The notes: a model not told the origin generated them from the letters alone. DNA of 64,000 bases from Streptomyces sp. DG2A-72 (GCF_030499575.1 NZ_JASTLC010000001.1:6844001-6908000), one strand, 5' to 3'; positions 32,309-40,631 are shown, numbered from the stretch's first letter. Translations and numbers: made by a program.

Positions 32309-33265
32309 TCACTTGCCGCCGTTGATGGTGGCTTCCTTGACGGCGCCGTCCTCGACGCCCCACTTCTTGATGACCTTGTCGTACTCGCCGTTCGCGATGA
32401 TCGCGTCCAGCGCCGCCTTCAGGGCGTCCCGCAGCTGGGTGTTGTCCTTGGCGACCGCGATGCCGTACGGCGCCGCCTCGACCTGCTCGCCGACCAGCTG
32501 GAAGTCCTTGCCGCCGCCGGAGGTCTTCACCGCGTACGCGGCGACCGGGAAGTCGGAGGAGCCGGCGTCCGCGCCGCCCGCGCGCAGGCGGGTCTGGGCC
32601 TGCTGGTCGTTGTCGAACGGCTCGATGGAGATCGTCTTGCCGCCGGTGCACTTCTTGGCCTCGGCCTTGGCGAGGTCCTCGGAGACCGTGCCGCGCTGCA
32701 GCACGATCTTCTTGCCGCAGAGGTCCGACCAGGTCTTGATGTCGGTGTTCTTGCCCTTCTGGGTGTAGATCGAGACACCGGCGGTGAAGTAGTCGACGAA
32801 GTCCACGCCTTCACCGACCTTCTTGCCGGTGTCGGAGTCGATGCCCTCCTGGCGGTCCTTCGTGTCGGTCATCGCGGACATCGCGATGTCGTACCGCTTG
32901 GAGCGCAGACCCGTGATCAGGGTGTCGAAGGTGCCGTTCTCGAAGTCGAACGTCACGCCGAGCTGCTTGCCCATGGCGGCAGCGAGGTCCGGGTCGATGC
33001 CGACCGTCTTGCCGGAGCTGTCCTTGAACTCGACCGGCGCGTAGGCGATGTCGGAACCGACCTTGATGACGCCCTTGTCGCGGATTTCCTTGGGCAGCCG
33101 GTCGGCCAGCGGGGCCGACACGGCGGTGTCGCCGCCGTCCGAGCCGGCTTTCTCCGTCTGGTCACCGCAGCCGGTGAGCAGCAGCGCGCCTGCGACCGCG
33201 ATCGAGCCGACCGCTGCCAGGCGGGAGCGCGTGGCGGTCGTACGACGGGTGGAGCGTGCGGTCAT
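32309..33265 (-). CDS. Polar amino-acid ABC transporter, substrate-binding lipoprotein
   Basis: 318 aa. The signal peptide has a basic head, a hydrophobic core and the lipobox LLLTGC with C33 as the lipidated residue. The mature part is a type-3 periplasmic-binding fold (GVIKVGSDIAYAPVEFKD, GIDPDLAAAMGKQLGV, GADAGSSDFPVAAYAV). ATG 33265 has GGAGG 8 nt upstream. Glutamate, glutamine or a similar amino acid is the likely ligand, but specificity is not readable. First gene of the operon. Confidence 0.9.
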   Translation of the reverse strand: MTARSTRRTTATRSRLAAVGSIAVAGALLLTGCGDQTEKAGSDGGDTAVSAPLADRLPKEIRDKGVIKVGSDIAYAPVEFKDSSGKTVGIDPDLAAAMGKQLGVTFDFENGTFDTLITGLRSKRYDIAMSAMTDTKDRQEGIDSDTGKKVGEGVDFVDYFTAGVSIYTQKGKNTDIKTWSDLCGKKIVLQRGTVSEDLAKAEAKKCTGGKTISIEPFDNDQQAQTRLRAGGADAGSSDFPVAAYAVKTSGGGKDFQLVGEQVEAAPYGIAVAKDNTQLRDALKAALDAIIANGEYDKVIKKWGVEDGAVKEATINGGK

Positions 33266-33824
33266 GGTGGGTTCCTCCGGCGAATGGGTGGAGTTGCCGA
33301 TGGGGCGGACGGCTGCCGATGGGCTCGGTAGTCGCCTTGGGTCTTGGGTCGACCAGAGCACACCGATCGACGAGAGCACTCGCCTTCGAGTGTCGCGACC
33401 TTGTGTGATTACGGCATCTTGCCATTCGGACTACGCCATTCAGGGCGCCCCTCATGTCAAAATCGGATAACGGGTGACCCCTGAGGCGCCGCAGGTCGGA
33501 CATCGTGGCCGGACCTTCTGCGGGAATCCCTCGTTCCGGCCGGAAGATCTTCGGTGTCAAGCGTTTCTCCGGGACGCGTCCCTACATTGAGGTATGAGTC
33601 ATGTCACCGGCATGTGATCTTCGCGTTATGGACTCGTCCTCGGCACCGTCCGTCCGGTAAGAAGGTTCTTTACACCCCTCATCCGGGGCTCAGGGCGCGT
33701 GTGCGGCGCGCCCGTCGCGTATGTGCCCGTACGCATCACCGACAAGGGCCTTACGCGGTGCCCGCCCGCTCCTCAACCAGGAGCGGCCACCCTCAAACCA
33801 TGAAGACCTAAGGGGTAAAGCAAC
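33266..33824. other. Divergent intergenic region, ABC operon / malic enzyme
   Basis: 559 bp with no convincing gene. It must hold promoters for both directions. On the minus strand a TTGACA (about 33451-33456) is a possible -35 for the transporter, without a good -10 at 17 bp. I looked for a riboswitch fold and saw none that I could support. Confidence 0.4.
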
Positions 33825-35048
33825 GTGGCAGCGGAGATCGTCAATCCTCGCAGCGACAGCACTACGGACCAGAACGGCGAGGGCGAGCCCCTCGATTCCT
33901 TCGATCCGGCATTCGCGCTGCACCGCGGCGGCAAGATGGCCGTGCAGGCCACCGTTCCGGTCCGGGACAAGGACGACCTGTCCCTCGCGTACACGCCCGG
34001 CGTCGCCCGCGTGTGCACCGCCATCGCCGAGCAGCCGGAGCTGGTCCACGACTACACGTGGAAGTCGTCCGTGGTCGCGGTCGTGACCGACGGTACGGCC
34101 GTGCTCGGGCTCGGCGACATCGGGCCGGAGGCCTCCCTTCCAGTGATGGAGGGCAAGGCGATTCTGTTCAAGCAGTTCGGAGGCGTGGACGCGGTCCCGA
34201 TCGCGCTGGACTGCACCGGTGTCGAGGAGGTCGTCGAGACCGTGGTGCGGCTCGCGCCGTCGTTCGGCGGAGTGAACCTGGAGGACATCTCGGCGCCCCG
34301 GTGCTTCGAGATCGAGCGGCAGCTGCAGGAGCGGCTGGACATCCCGGTCTTCCACGACGACCAGCACGGTACGGCGGTCGTGACGCTGGCGGCCCTGCGG
34401 AACGCCGCGCGGCTGACGGGCAAGGGGCTCGATGAGCTTCGGGCCGTCATCTCCGGTGCCGGTGCCGCTGGTGTCGCCATCGCGAAGATGCTGGTCGAGG
34501 CCGGGATCGGGGACGTCGCGGTGGCCGACCGCAAGGGTGTCGTCTCCGGTGACCGGGAGGACCTGACGCCGGTCAAGCGTGAGCTCGCCGAGCTGACGAA
34601 CAAGGCCGGGATCACCGGGTCGCTGGAGGCGGCGCTGGAAGGCGCCGATGTCTTCATCGGGGTCTCCGGCGGTACGGTCCCGGAGGCGGCGGTCGCTTCC
34701 ATGGCCGAGGGCGCGTTCGTGTTCGCCATGGCCAACCCGAACCCCGAGGTGCACCCGGAGGTGGCGCACAAGTACGCGGCGGTCGTCGCGACCGGGCGCT
34801 CGGACTTCCCGAACCAGATCAACAACGTGCTGGCGTTCCCGGGCATCTTCGCCGGCGCGCTGCAGGTGCGGGCGTCCCGGATCACCGAGGGCATGAAGCT
34901 GGCGGCCGCCGAGGCGCTGGCCGCGGTGGTCGGGGACGACCTCGCCGCCGACTACGTGATTCCGTCGCCCTTCGACGAGCGGGTCGCCCCCGCGGTGACC
35001 GCGGCGGTGGCCGCGGCTGCCCGGGCCGAGGGTGTGGCTCGTCGCTGA
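33825..35048 (+). CDS. NAD(P)-dependent malic enzyme
   Basis: 407 aa. Oxidative decarboxylation of malate to pyruvate. Visible are YTPGVARVC near residue 51, VTDGTAVLGLGDIGPEASLPV with the catalytic Lys in GKAILFKQFGGVDAVPI, the metal-binding HDDQHGTAV, and the dinucleotide fold [15 protein letters not shown]. Size corresponds to the short bacterial type. GTG start with AAGGGG upstream. It ends in a good intrinsic terminator. It supplies pyruvate and reducing power, for example for lipid and polyketide synthesis. Confidence 0.92.
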   Translation: MAAEIVNPRSDSTTDQNGEGEPLDSFDPAFALHRGGKMAVQATVPVRDKDDLSLAYTPGVARVCTAIAEQPELVHDYTWKSSVVAVVTDGTAVLGLGDIGPEASLPVMEGKAILFKQFGGVDAVPIALDCTGVEEVVETVVRLAPSFGGVNLEDISAPRCFEIERQLQERLDIPVFHDDQHGTAVVTLAALRNAARLTGKGLDELRAVISGAGAAGVAIAKMLVEAGIGDVAVADRKGVVSGDREDLTPVKRELAELTNKAGITGSLEAALEGADVFIGVSGGTVPEAAVASMAEGAFVFAMANPNPEVHPEVAHKYAAVVATGRSDFPNQINNVLAFPGIFAGALQVRASRITEGMKLAAAEALAAVVGDDLAADYVIPSPFDERVAPAVTAAVAAAARAEGVARR

Positions 35049-35065
35049 GGCAGGTGTGAGGTGGT

Positions 35066-35103
35066 GGCCCCGTCCGGTTGGGCGGGGCCATTGCTTTTTC
35101 TTT
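35066..35103 (+). terminator. Intrinsic terminator of malic enzyme
   Basis: GGCCCCGTCC and GGGCGGGGCC form a 10-bp stem (one G-T pair) with a GGTT loop, followed by the T-rich ATTGCTTTTTCTTT. One of the few classical T-tract terminators in the window. Confidence 0.85.
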
Positions 35104-35236
35104 GCCTGCTCGTGGGGCCGTTCGGGTGGTTGCGGGGTGCCGCCGCACCAAACGCCCGTGCGCGTTCGTGCAAGAGGGCAAGTGTCACAGGGCCCTGTTG
35201 TTCCGTGGGCCCCGCACGCGCCCTATCGTCGAGCCC

Positions 35237-36202
35237 ATGTTCGCCGCATACGCTGCCCGAATCGACCGTGACCAGCCGCTGACCGGCCTGGAGCTGGGGG
35301 AGCGTCCGGCTCCCGAGGCTCGTGCCGGTTGGAGCGTCGTCAACGTCAGAGCCGCCTCTCTCAACCATCACGACCTGTGGTCGCTGCGGGGCGTGGGCCT
35401 CACGGACGCCTTGCTGCCGATGATCCTCGGATGCGACGCCGCGGGTGTCGACGAGGACGGCAACGAGGTCGTGCTGCACTCCGTCATCGGTCAGAGCGGG
35501 CACGGGGTCGGCCCCAAGGAGCCGCGCTCCATCCTCACCGAGCGGTACCAGGGAACCTTCGCCGAGCAGGTCGCCGTACCGACGTGGAACGTGCTGCCGA
35601 AGCCCAAGGAGCTGTCCTTCGAGGAGGCCGCCTGTCTGCCGACGGCCTGGCTGACGGCGTATCGGATGCTGTTCACCAATGCCGGGGTGCGGCCGGGGGA
35701 CTCCGTGCTCGTGCAGGGGGCCGGCGGCGGGGTCGCCACGGCCGCGATCGTGCTGGGGAAGGCGGCGGGGCTTCGGGTCTTCGCCACCAGCCGGGACGAG
35801 GCCAAGCGGAAGCGGGCCGTGGAGCTGGGGGCGGTGGAGGCCGTGGAGTCGGGGGCGCGGCTGCCGCAGCGGGTCGATGCCGTGATCGAGACCGTGGGCG
35901 CCGCCACCTGGTCGCATTCCGTGAAGTCACTGCGGCCCGGGGGCACTCTCGTCATCTCCGGCGCGACGAGCGGTGACCGTCCTTCGCATGCCGAACTGAC
36001 GCGGATCTTCTTCCTGGAACTCAAGGTCGTGGGGTCCACGATGGGCACCAAGGACGAGCTGGAGGATCTGCTCTCCTTCTGTGCCGCCACGGGCGTGCGT
36101 CCCGTGATCGACGAGGTGCTTCCGCTGGACCGCGCTCGCGAGGGCTTCGAACGGCTGGAGTCCGGTGAGCAGTTCGGCAAGGTCGTGTTCACGAACGGCT
36201 GA
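35237..36202 (+). CDS. Zinc-binding alcohol dehydrogenase / quinone-oxidoreductase family protein
   Basis: 321 aa medium-chain dehydrogenase/reductase. The catalytic-domain block RAASLNHHDLWSLRG and the cofactor loop VLVQGAGGGVATAAIVLGKA (AxGGVG type, NADPH-preferring) are present, and the structural-zinc cysteines are absent. ATG 35237 is chosen because the family alignment begins there. A TATCGT -10-like box 7 nt upstream suggests a leaderless mRNA. The C-terminal end is followed by tandem 15-bp repeats and a hairpin. Confidence 0.87.
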   Translation: MFAAYAARIDRDQPLTGLELGERPAPEARAGWSVVNVRAASLNHHDLWSLRGVGLTDALLPMILGCDAAGVDEDGNEVVLHSVIGQSGHGVGPKEPRSILTERYQGTFAEQVAVPTWNVLPKPKELSFEEAACLPTAWLTAYRMLFTNAGVRPGDSVLVQGAGGGVATAAIVLGKAAGLRVFATSRDEAKRKRAVELGAVEAVESGARLPQRVDAVIETVGAATWSHSVKSLRPGGTLVISGATSGDRPSHAELTRIFFLELKVVGSTMGTKDELEDLLSFCAATGVRPVIDEVLPLDRAREGFERLESGEQFGKVVFTNG

Positions 36203-36213
36203 CGGTTTCGTTT

Positions 36214-36273
36214 TCGCTGCACGTCAATTCGCTGCACGCCAAATCGCTGCACGCCAATTCGCTGTATGCCAAG
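36214..36273 (+). repeat. Four tandem 15-bp repeats
   Basis: The unit TCGCTGCACGCCAAT is repeated four times without gaps; the last copy is more diverged (TCGCTGTATGCCAAG). It starts 11 bp after the oxidoreductase stop. In translation a 15-bp period gives pentapeptide repeats (for example F/I-A-A-R-Q), but no gene uses it here. Confidence 0.85.
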
Positions 36274-36300
36274 GGCCGGCCCGGTATCGGGTCGGCCTTC
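36271..36300 (+). terminator. Hairpin terminator after the oxidoreductase gene
   Basis: AAGGGCCGGCCCG and CGGGTCGGCCTT pair with one bulge and a GTAT loop, directly after the tandem repeats. No T tract. Confidence 0.65.
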
Positions 36301-36307
36301 GGCGTGC

Positions 36308-36350
36308 GTCAACTATGGTTGACAAGTATGCGATGTCAACGTAGGTTGAC
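36308..36350 (+). promoter_or_regulatory. Leaderless promoter with two tandem operators GTCAAC-N4-GTTGAC
   Basis: Two perfect 16-bp palindromes, GTCAAC-TATG-GTTGAC (36308-36323) and GTCAAC-GTAG-GTTGAC (36335-36350), lie 27 bp apart. The first contains the start of the -35 TTGACA (36319-36324). The second covers the -10 TAGGTT (36342-36347) at 17-bp spacing. The -10 ends 6 nt before ATG 36354, so the mRNA should be leaderless. Binding of a repressor, most simply the HTH protein encoded here, would shut off transcription. Confidence 0.75.
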
Positions 36351-36353
36351 GTC

Positions 36354-36563
36354 ATGACCGAAGCAACGGATCTCGCCGAGCGTGCGGGTGATCGCGACCC
36401 CCGGGTCGGGCTGCGGGCCGTCGCCGCACTGCGCCGGCTGCTGGAGCAGCTGGAGGCGGTACAGGTGCGCAGTGCGCGCAATCAGGGCTGGTCGTGGCAG
36501 GAGATCGCCGCGGAACTCGGTGTGAGCAGGCAGGCCGTGCACAAGAAGTACGGGAGGAATTGA
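36354..36563 (+). CDS. Small helix-turn-helix DNA-binding protein
   Basis: 69 aa. An N-terminal helical part (residues 1-40) is followed by the helix-turn-helix WQEIAAELGVSRQAVHKKYG at the C terminus. The ATG lies 3 bp after the second operator and has no Shine-Dalgarno. Its stop overlaps the next start (TGATG). The arrangement suggests an autorepressor paired with the Clp-N domain protein; this pair recurs in Streptomyces. Confidence 0.85.
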   Translation: MTEATDLAERAGDRDPRVGLRAVAALRRLLEQLEAVQVRSARNQGWSWQEIAAELGVSRQAVHKKYGRN

Positions 36564-37129
36564 TGTTCGAGCGGTTTACGAAGGACGCCCGGGCCGTGGT
36601 GGAGGGGGCGGTGGGGTGCGCCGAGCGGGAGCAGGTGGCGTGCGTCGACACCGAGCACATGCTGCTCGCCCTGCTGGACAGGGAGGGCAGCCGGGGCTCC
36701 TTCGCGTTGTCCTCGCTCCTCGGCAATGGCACGGACGGCAAGGAGTCGGTGCGGAGCGCCGTCGTCGAGGCGCGGCGGCGGGGCGGGCTGTCGCGGGCCG
36801 ACGCCGACGCGCTCGCGGGACTGGGGATCGACGTCACGGAGATCGTCGCCCGGGTCGAGGAGGTGCACGGTGTCGGGGCGATGTCCGGTGACCGGCGCGG
36901 CAAGGGGTGGTTCGGGCATCGTCCCTTCAGTCGGGGCGCCAAGGACACGCTTGTGGAGGCCCTGCGGGTCGCTTCCGGGCGCCGCGACCGGCACATCGGC
37001 GACGAGCACATCCTCCTCGCTCTGGCCGCCCGTCCCGGCGTCCCCGCCGAGGTCCTCGCCGATCACGGAGTGACGTACGAGGCGCTGACGCGTGTGCTGT
37101 ACGGCGGGGGAGAGGCGAAGGCCGGCTGA
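36563..37129 (+). CDS. Clp N-terminal-domain protein
   Basis: 188 aa containing two Clp R (ClpA/ClpC N-terminal) repeats: MFERFTKDARAVVEGAVGCAEREQ with VDTEHMLLALL, and RPFSRGAKDTLVEALRVASGRR with IGDEHILLAL. There is no AAA+ ATPase domain, so it is not a chaperone by itself. Stand-alone Clp-N proteins may bind degradation substrates or adaptors for ClpC. ATG overlaps the HTH stop, with GGGAGG 6 nt upstream, so expression is coupled to the regulator. Confidence 0.87.
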   Translation: MFERFTKDARAVVEGAVGCAEREQVACVDTEHMLLALLDREGSRGSFALSSLLGNGTDGKESVRSAVVEARRRGGLSRADADALAGLGIDVTEIVARVEEVHGVGAMSGDRRGKGWFGHRPFSRGAKDTLVEALRVASGRRDRHIGDEHILLALAARPGVPAEVLADHGVTYEALTRVLYGGGEAKAG

Positions 37130-37199
37130 CGGGGTGGGGCGTTTCCGCCGGCAGTGCGGCTGATCCTGGTTGCCACACTGCCGTACGAGGGCCGCGGGG

Positions 37200-38261
37200 T
37201 CACCCCTTCGGTGTCCGCAGCAGCGCCCCGATATGTGCCGCCGCCGTCGACAAGTGGCGGCGGGTGTCGCGGAGTTGGTCGGCCGTGACGCCATGGTCGC
37301 GGGCCGCGTCGCGGATGTCGTCGCGGAAGCGGTCCAGCAGACGGTCGAGGTCGCGGGCCGGATCGCCGGTGGGGGCCTCGTGGGCCCAGGAGGGTTCGAA
37401 GTCGGCCGGGAAGTCCTGCGGGGCGTCGGAGTACTCCGGCTCGGCGGGCTCCGACTTGGCGGTGCCGGTCCGGCCGAAACCGAAGTCCCTGCCGAACTCC
37501 TTGCCGTAGTCCTTCCCGAACTCGCCGAACTCCCTGGCCAGTTCCGTCAGGCCCTCGCGCACACCCGTCGGCCAGTCGCCCCGCGCGAAGTGGTCCTGCA
37601 CCTGCTCCTGGACCCGTCGGGCGATGCGCTGCACCTCCTCCTGCGCCTGCGCCCGGGCCCGGTCCTGGGCCTCCTTGGCCTGGCGCCGGGCCCGCTGGGC
37701 CTCCTCGCGGGCCCGGCGGCTCTCGTCCTTGGCGCGCCTGGCCTGCTCCTTCCACTCCTGCTTGACGCGACGCATCTCCTCCTTGGCGGCGCGCCACGCC
37801 TCGTTGTCGGCGTAGTCCGCGAAGTCGCCGAGCGGGCCGTCCGGTTCGACGTGTGCCTGGGTGCCGGTGCCCCGGCGGGCCTCGCTCGCCGCCGCCCGCA
37901 CCTCGCGCCGCAGGTCGCCCGCCGCGCCGCGCACATCGGCCTGGATCTCGGCGGCGAGTTCCGCGACGGACTCGCGGATCTCCAGTTCCAGGTCGGCGAG
38001 TTCACCGCTGCGGTCGGCCAGTTCGGCGCGGCCCGCGTCCGTGATGGCGTACACCTTGCGGCCGCCCTCGGTGGTGTGGGTGACCAGGCCCTCGGCCTCC
38101 AGCTTGGTCAGGCGCGGGTAGACGGTGCCCGCCGAGGGGGCGTACAGGCCCTGGAAGCGGTCTTCGAGGAGCCGGATCACCTCGTAGCCGTGGCGCGGTG
38201 ATTCGTCCAGCAGCTTCAGCAGGTAGAGGCGCAGGCGGCCGTGGGCGAAGACGGGAGGCAT
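37200..38261 (-). CDS. PadR-family regulator with long coiled-coil extension
   Basis: 353 aa. The N-terminal ~90 residues are a PadR winged helix (LYLLKLLDESPRHGYEVIRLLEDRF, LEAEGLVTHTTEGGRKVYAIT). Residues ~95-250 form a long, highly charged Lys/Arg/Glu/Gln helical region predicted to be coiled coil (EEMRRVKQEWKEQARRAKDE), much longer than in typical PadR proteins (~110-180 aa). ATG 38261 follows the DUF4097 stop by 1 bp, so the two form an operon. It probably regulates its own operon in response to cell-envelope stress; this is inference. Confidence 0.85.
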   Translation of the reverse strand: MPPVFAHGRLRLYLLKLLDESPRHGYEVIRLLEDRFQGLYAPSAGTVYPRLTKLEAEGLVTHTTEGGRKVYAITDAGRAELADRSGELADLELEIRESVAELAAEIQADVRGAAGDLRREVRAAASEARRGTGTQAHVEPDGPLGDFADYADNEAWRAAKEEMRRVKQEWKEQARRAKDESRRAREEAQRARRQAKEAQDRARAQAQEEVQRIARRVQEQVQDHFARGDWPTGVREGLTELAREFGEFGKDYGKEFGRDFGFGRTGTAKSEPAEPEYSDAPQDFPADFEPSWAHEAPTGDPARDLDRLLDRFRDDIRDAARDHGVTADQLRDTRRHLSTAAAHIGALLRTPKG

Positions 38262-38262
38262 G

Positions 38263-39324
38263 TCAGAGCACCTTCTTGTCGGTCGTGCCGTCGGCCGGGG
38301 CGCTGGTGGCGCCGGCGCCCGGACCGGAAACGGAATTGTCCCCCGAGTCGGCCTGTGGTTCGTGCCCCGGGTCATCGTGTGGACGGTCCGCCGGGTCATC
38401 GTGTGGACGGTCCGCCGGGGTGTCCTGTGGACCGTTCGCCGAGGCGTCGTCCCCGGTGGCGTCCCTCGGGACGTCCGCCGGTCCGGCCGGCGAGTCCCAC
38501 GGCTCTTCCTCCTCGTCCTCCCTGGGCGGGCGGGGCAGCAGCGCGATCGAGCCGGAGACGGTGGTCGCGCGCAGCTTGCCGTTGCCCGGGCCGAGACGGC
38601 CGGTGATCTTGTGGGCGCCCCACTGGCCGTGGACGCGGAGTCCTTCGAAGGCGTTGGAGATCGTCCCGCTCGCGGTGTTCGCCTCGACCTCGGCGTCCGC
38701 CCGCTGCGGCAGCCGGATGGCGATCTCGCCGGAGACGCTGGTCAGGCGTACGTCCGTGGGGCCCTCGGGATCCAGATCGATGATCATGGAGCCGCTGACC
38801 GAGTCGGCCCGCACGGAGGAGCCCGAGCCCTCGACCACGGTGAGGTCGCCGGAGACCGAGTTGAAGCGCAGATCGCCGGTGACGGCCTGGGCCTCCAGAT
38901 TCCCGGAGACCGTGTCCGCGCGGACCGGACCGGAGAGCCGGACGAGGGCCGTGTCGCCGGTGACGCCCTTCACCACCGAAGGACCGTCGATCCCGGAGAC
39001 GACCGCGCCCGCGCCGACCACCCCCACCTCCACGCGCGTGGACGCCGGAACGGCCAGGGAGACCACGGCACTGCGGCGCCAGCCCTTGCGGTCCAGCCAC
39101 TTGAGGAAGCCCTTCCAGGGCAGGTCGTCGTACGCCACCGTCAGCGTGCCGTCCTGCTGGGTGACCACCAGGGGCGGGCCCTCGATCTCGGAGACCTCCA
39201 GGCGGGCGGAACCTTCGTCCGTCCCCACGACGTTCACCGTTCCGTTGACGATGCGCACATGGAGCTCGCTCACCGGCTCGTCGAAGGTGAGCTTCCTGGG
39301 CTCGGTGACGGACCACTCGGACAT
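38263..39324 (-). CDS. DUF4097-family beta-helix protein
   Basis: 353 aa. Residues 1-~270 consist of repeated short beta strands of the type VTGDLRFNSVSGDLTVVEG, SVRADSVSGSM and DVRLTSVSGEI, the DUF4097 (polymer-forming, adhesin-like) beta-helix. There is no signal peptide. The last ~80 residues are acidic and disordered, with tandem DPADRPHD repeats. It is co-transcribed with the PadR regulator. Related proteins sit in envelope-stress operons; function unknown. Confidence 0.82.
   Translation of the reverse strand: MSEWSVTEPRKLTFDEPVSELHVRIVNGTVNVVGTDEGSARLEVSEIEGPPLVVTQQDGTLTVAYDDLPWKGFLKWLDRKGWRRSAVVSLAVPASTRVEVGVVGAGAVVSGIDGPSVVKGVTGDTALVRLSGPVRADTVSGNLEAQAVTGDLRFNSVSGDLTVVEGSGSSVRADSVSGSMIIDLDPEGPTDVRLTSVSGEIAIRLPQRADAEVEANTASGTISNAFEGLRVHGQWGAHKITGRLGPGNGKLRATTVSGSIALLPRPPREDEEEEPWDSPAGPADVPRDATGDDASANGPQDTPADRPHDDPADRPHDDPGHEPQADSGDNSVSGPGAGATSAPADGTTDKKVL
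38367..38438 (-). repeat. 24-bp in-frame tandem repeats in the DUF4097 tail
   Basis: Two identical 24-bp units (38367-38390 and 38391-38414) and a third diverged unit (to 38438) encode repeated eight-residue DPADRPHD blocks. Being in frame, copy number can vary without breaking the gene. Confidence 0.8.
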
Positions 39325-39470
39325 GGTGCAGACCTCCTAGCGGCGACGCGTCATATCGCGTCTCTTGCTATTCAAGATATATCGCGGATGGGGAAAGTCA
39401 AGACACTCGTTCCGGGGATGCCTGCTCCCTCGAAATGCCTGAATGGGGCTGATCGACCTACCGTGTGATC
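39325..39470. promoter_or_regulatory. Divergent promoter region with AT-rich candidate PadR site
   Basis: An unusually AT-rich patch (ATATCGCG at 39353-39360 and ATATATCGCG at 39377-39386, with CTTG-N5-CAAG between) lies about 30-60 bp upstream of the DUF4097 gene. PadR proteins often bind ATAT-containing palindromes, so it may be the PadR operator. A TACCGT -10 box at 39459-39464 ends 6 nt before ATG 39471 of the divergent gene. Confidence 0.4.
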
Positions 39471-40304
39471 ATGTCGACGGAAGCCTCCCGTACCGCTCCC
39501 GCGCCAGGTGCCCTGCTGCTCTGCCGGGCGGAGCCCGAGTCCGTCGGCCCCGCCGCCCAGCTGCTGCACGAGCGCATGCTGCTCACCCCGGCCGGCGCGG
39601 AGTGGAGCGTCCTCGTCCCCGAGGGCACGCCGTGGCGGCACGGCGGTGAACCCGTCGACCGCGTCGTCACCGGCTGGGCCACCGCCCTGGCCGTCGGCGC
39701 CCCCTGGCCCGTCCTCGCCGTCTGGTGGGACGCCGACCGCAGCGGCTTCACCCTCGCGTCCGGCTTCCGCCGCCCCGTCGGCTACGACTGGCTCACCGAT
39801 GGCATCCCGGCAGGCGAGGACGAGGCCATGCGCACCTTCGCCGCCCGTCTCGGGCTCGACCCGGAGCTGGACATGCAGGCACTGGACGCCCTGACGAAAC
39901 CGGACTCCGCCGCCGACGCGCGCGCACGCGTGCGTGGCCTGCTCACGGTCCTCACGCGCGCGGGAGTGGCCCTACCCGCCGGCCTCGCCCCCGGCGAACC
40001 CGCCGACCGGCTGAGCGAGGCGGCCCGCGCCCACCCACAGGCGCGGATCGTGGAGTGGCCGGGCGGGCGCGAGGCCGTGCGCGCGAGACTGGCCGCCGTC
40101 GATCGCGCCCGTCTGGCCCCCTGGCTGCCCTGGTCCGGCGACCCCAGGGCCCGCGCGCTCGCCCTCGCGCAGGTGGCGGTGGGGCTCCCGCTGGCGGTCT
40201 GGGGTGTACGGCGGCGCAGTGGCGGCTGGGTCGTTGCGGGGGCGCTGCTGGTCGCGCACGGCGCGTTCGGGCTGACGTACGGGATCGTGCGCCCGCGCGA
40301 CTGA
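39471..40304 (+). CDS. Hypothetical membrane-associated protein
   Basis: 277 aa. A soluble part (residues 1-~220) starts TEASRTAPAPGALLL, contains a Trp-rich block (PVLAVWWDADRSGF), and is followed by two C-terminal hydrophobic segments (about 222-240 and 248-268). No family is recognised. ATG 39471 is chosen over GTG 39465 because a -10-like TACCGT ends exactly 6 nt before it, implying a leaderless transcript. Confidence 0.7.
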   Translation: MSTEASRTAPAPGALLLCRAEPESVGPAAQLLHERMLLTPAGAEWSVLVPEGTPWRHGGEPVDRVVTGWATALAVGAPWPVLAVWWDADRSGFTLASGFRRPVGYDWLTDGIPAGEDEAMRTFAARLGLDPELDMQALDALTKPDSAADARARVRGLLTVLTRAGVALPAGLAPGEPADRLSEAARAHPQARIVEWPGGREAVRARLAAVDRARLAPWLPWSGDPRARALALAQVAVGLPLAVWGVRRRSGGWVVAGALLVAHGAFGLTYGIVRPRD

Positions 40305-40454
40305 CGCGCGGCGCCCGCGCCCGAGCGGCCGACGCACGCGCGTGTGCACCGTGCTCCAGCCGCGCTCCGGGGCCGGCGGAAACCGTACAGACCCCCGATT
40401 ACATAGGCTGTCCTTCACTGCCCGACCAGGACGTATGACGACGGAGAGCACCCC

Positions 40455-40631
40455 ATGTACTTCACCGACCGCGGCATCGAGGAACTGGAGAAGCGGCGCG
40501 GCGAGGAAGAGATCACCTTCGAGTGGCTTGCCGAGCAGCTGCGGACGTTCGTGGATCTCAACCCGGACTTCGAGGTGCCGGTCGAGCGCCTGGCGACCTG
40601 GCTGGCCCGGCTGGACGACGAGGACGACTAA
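40455..40631 (+). CDS. Conserved small protein (DUF6104-like)
   Basis: 58 aa, strongly acidic, beginning MYFTDRGIEELEKRRGEEE, with a central helix EWLAEQLRTFVDLNPDFE and ending LARLDDEDD. I recognise it as a short protein conserved across Streptomyces, where it carries a domain of unknown function. ATG with GGAG upstream. The stop is followed directly by interspersed repeat copy 4. Confidence 0.75.
   Translation: MYFTDRGIEELEKRRGEEEITFEWLAEQLRTFVDLNPDFEVPVERLATWLARLDDEDD

Noticed and set aside
33266..33824. Riboswitch or attenuator upstream of malic enzyme
   Set aside because: No conserved fold or leader peptide could be recognised in the 559-bp gap.
36214..36273. CRISPR array
   Set aside because: The repeats are 15 bp with no spacers and there are no cas genes.
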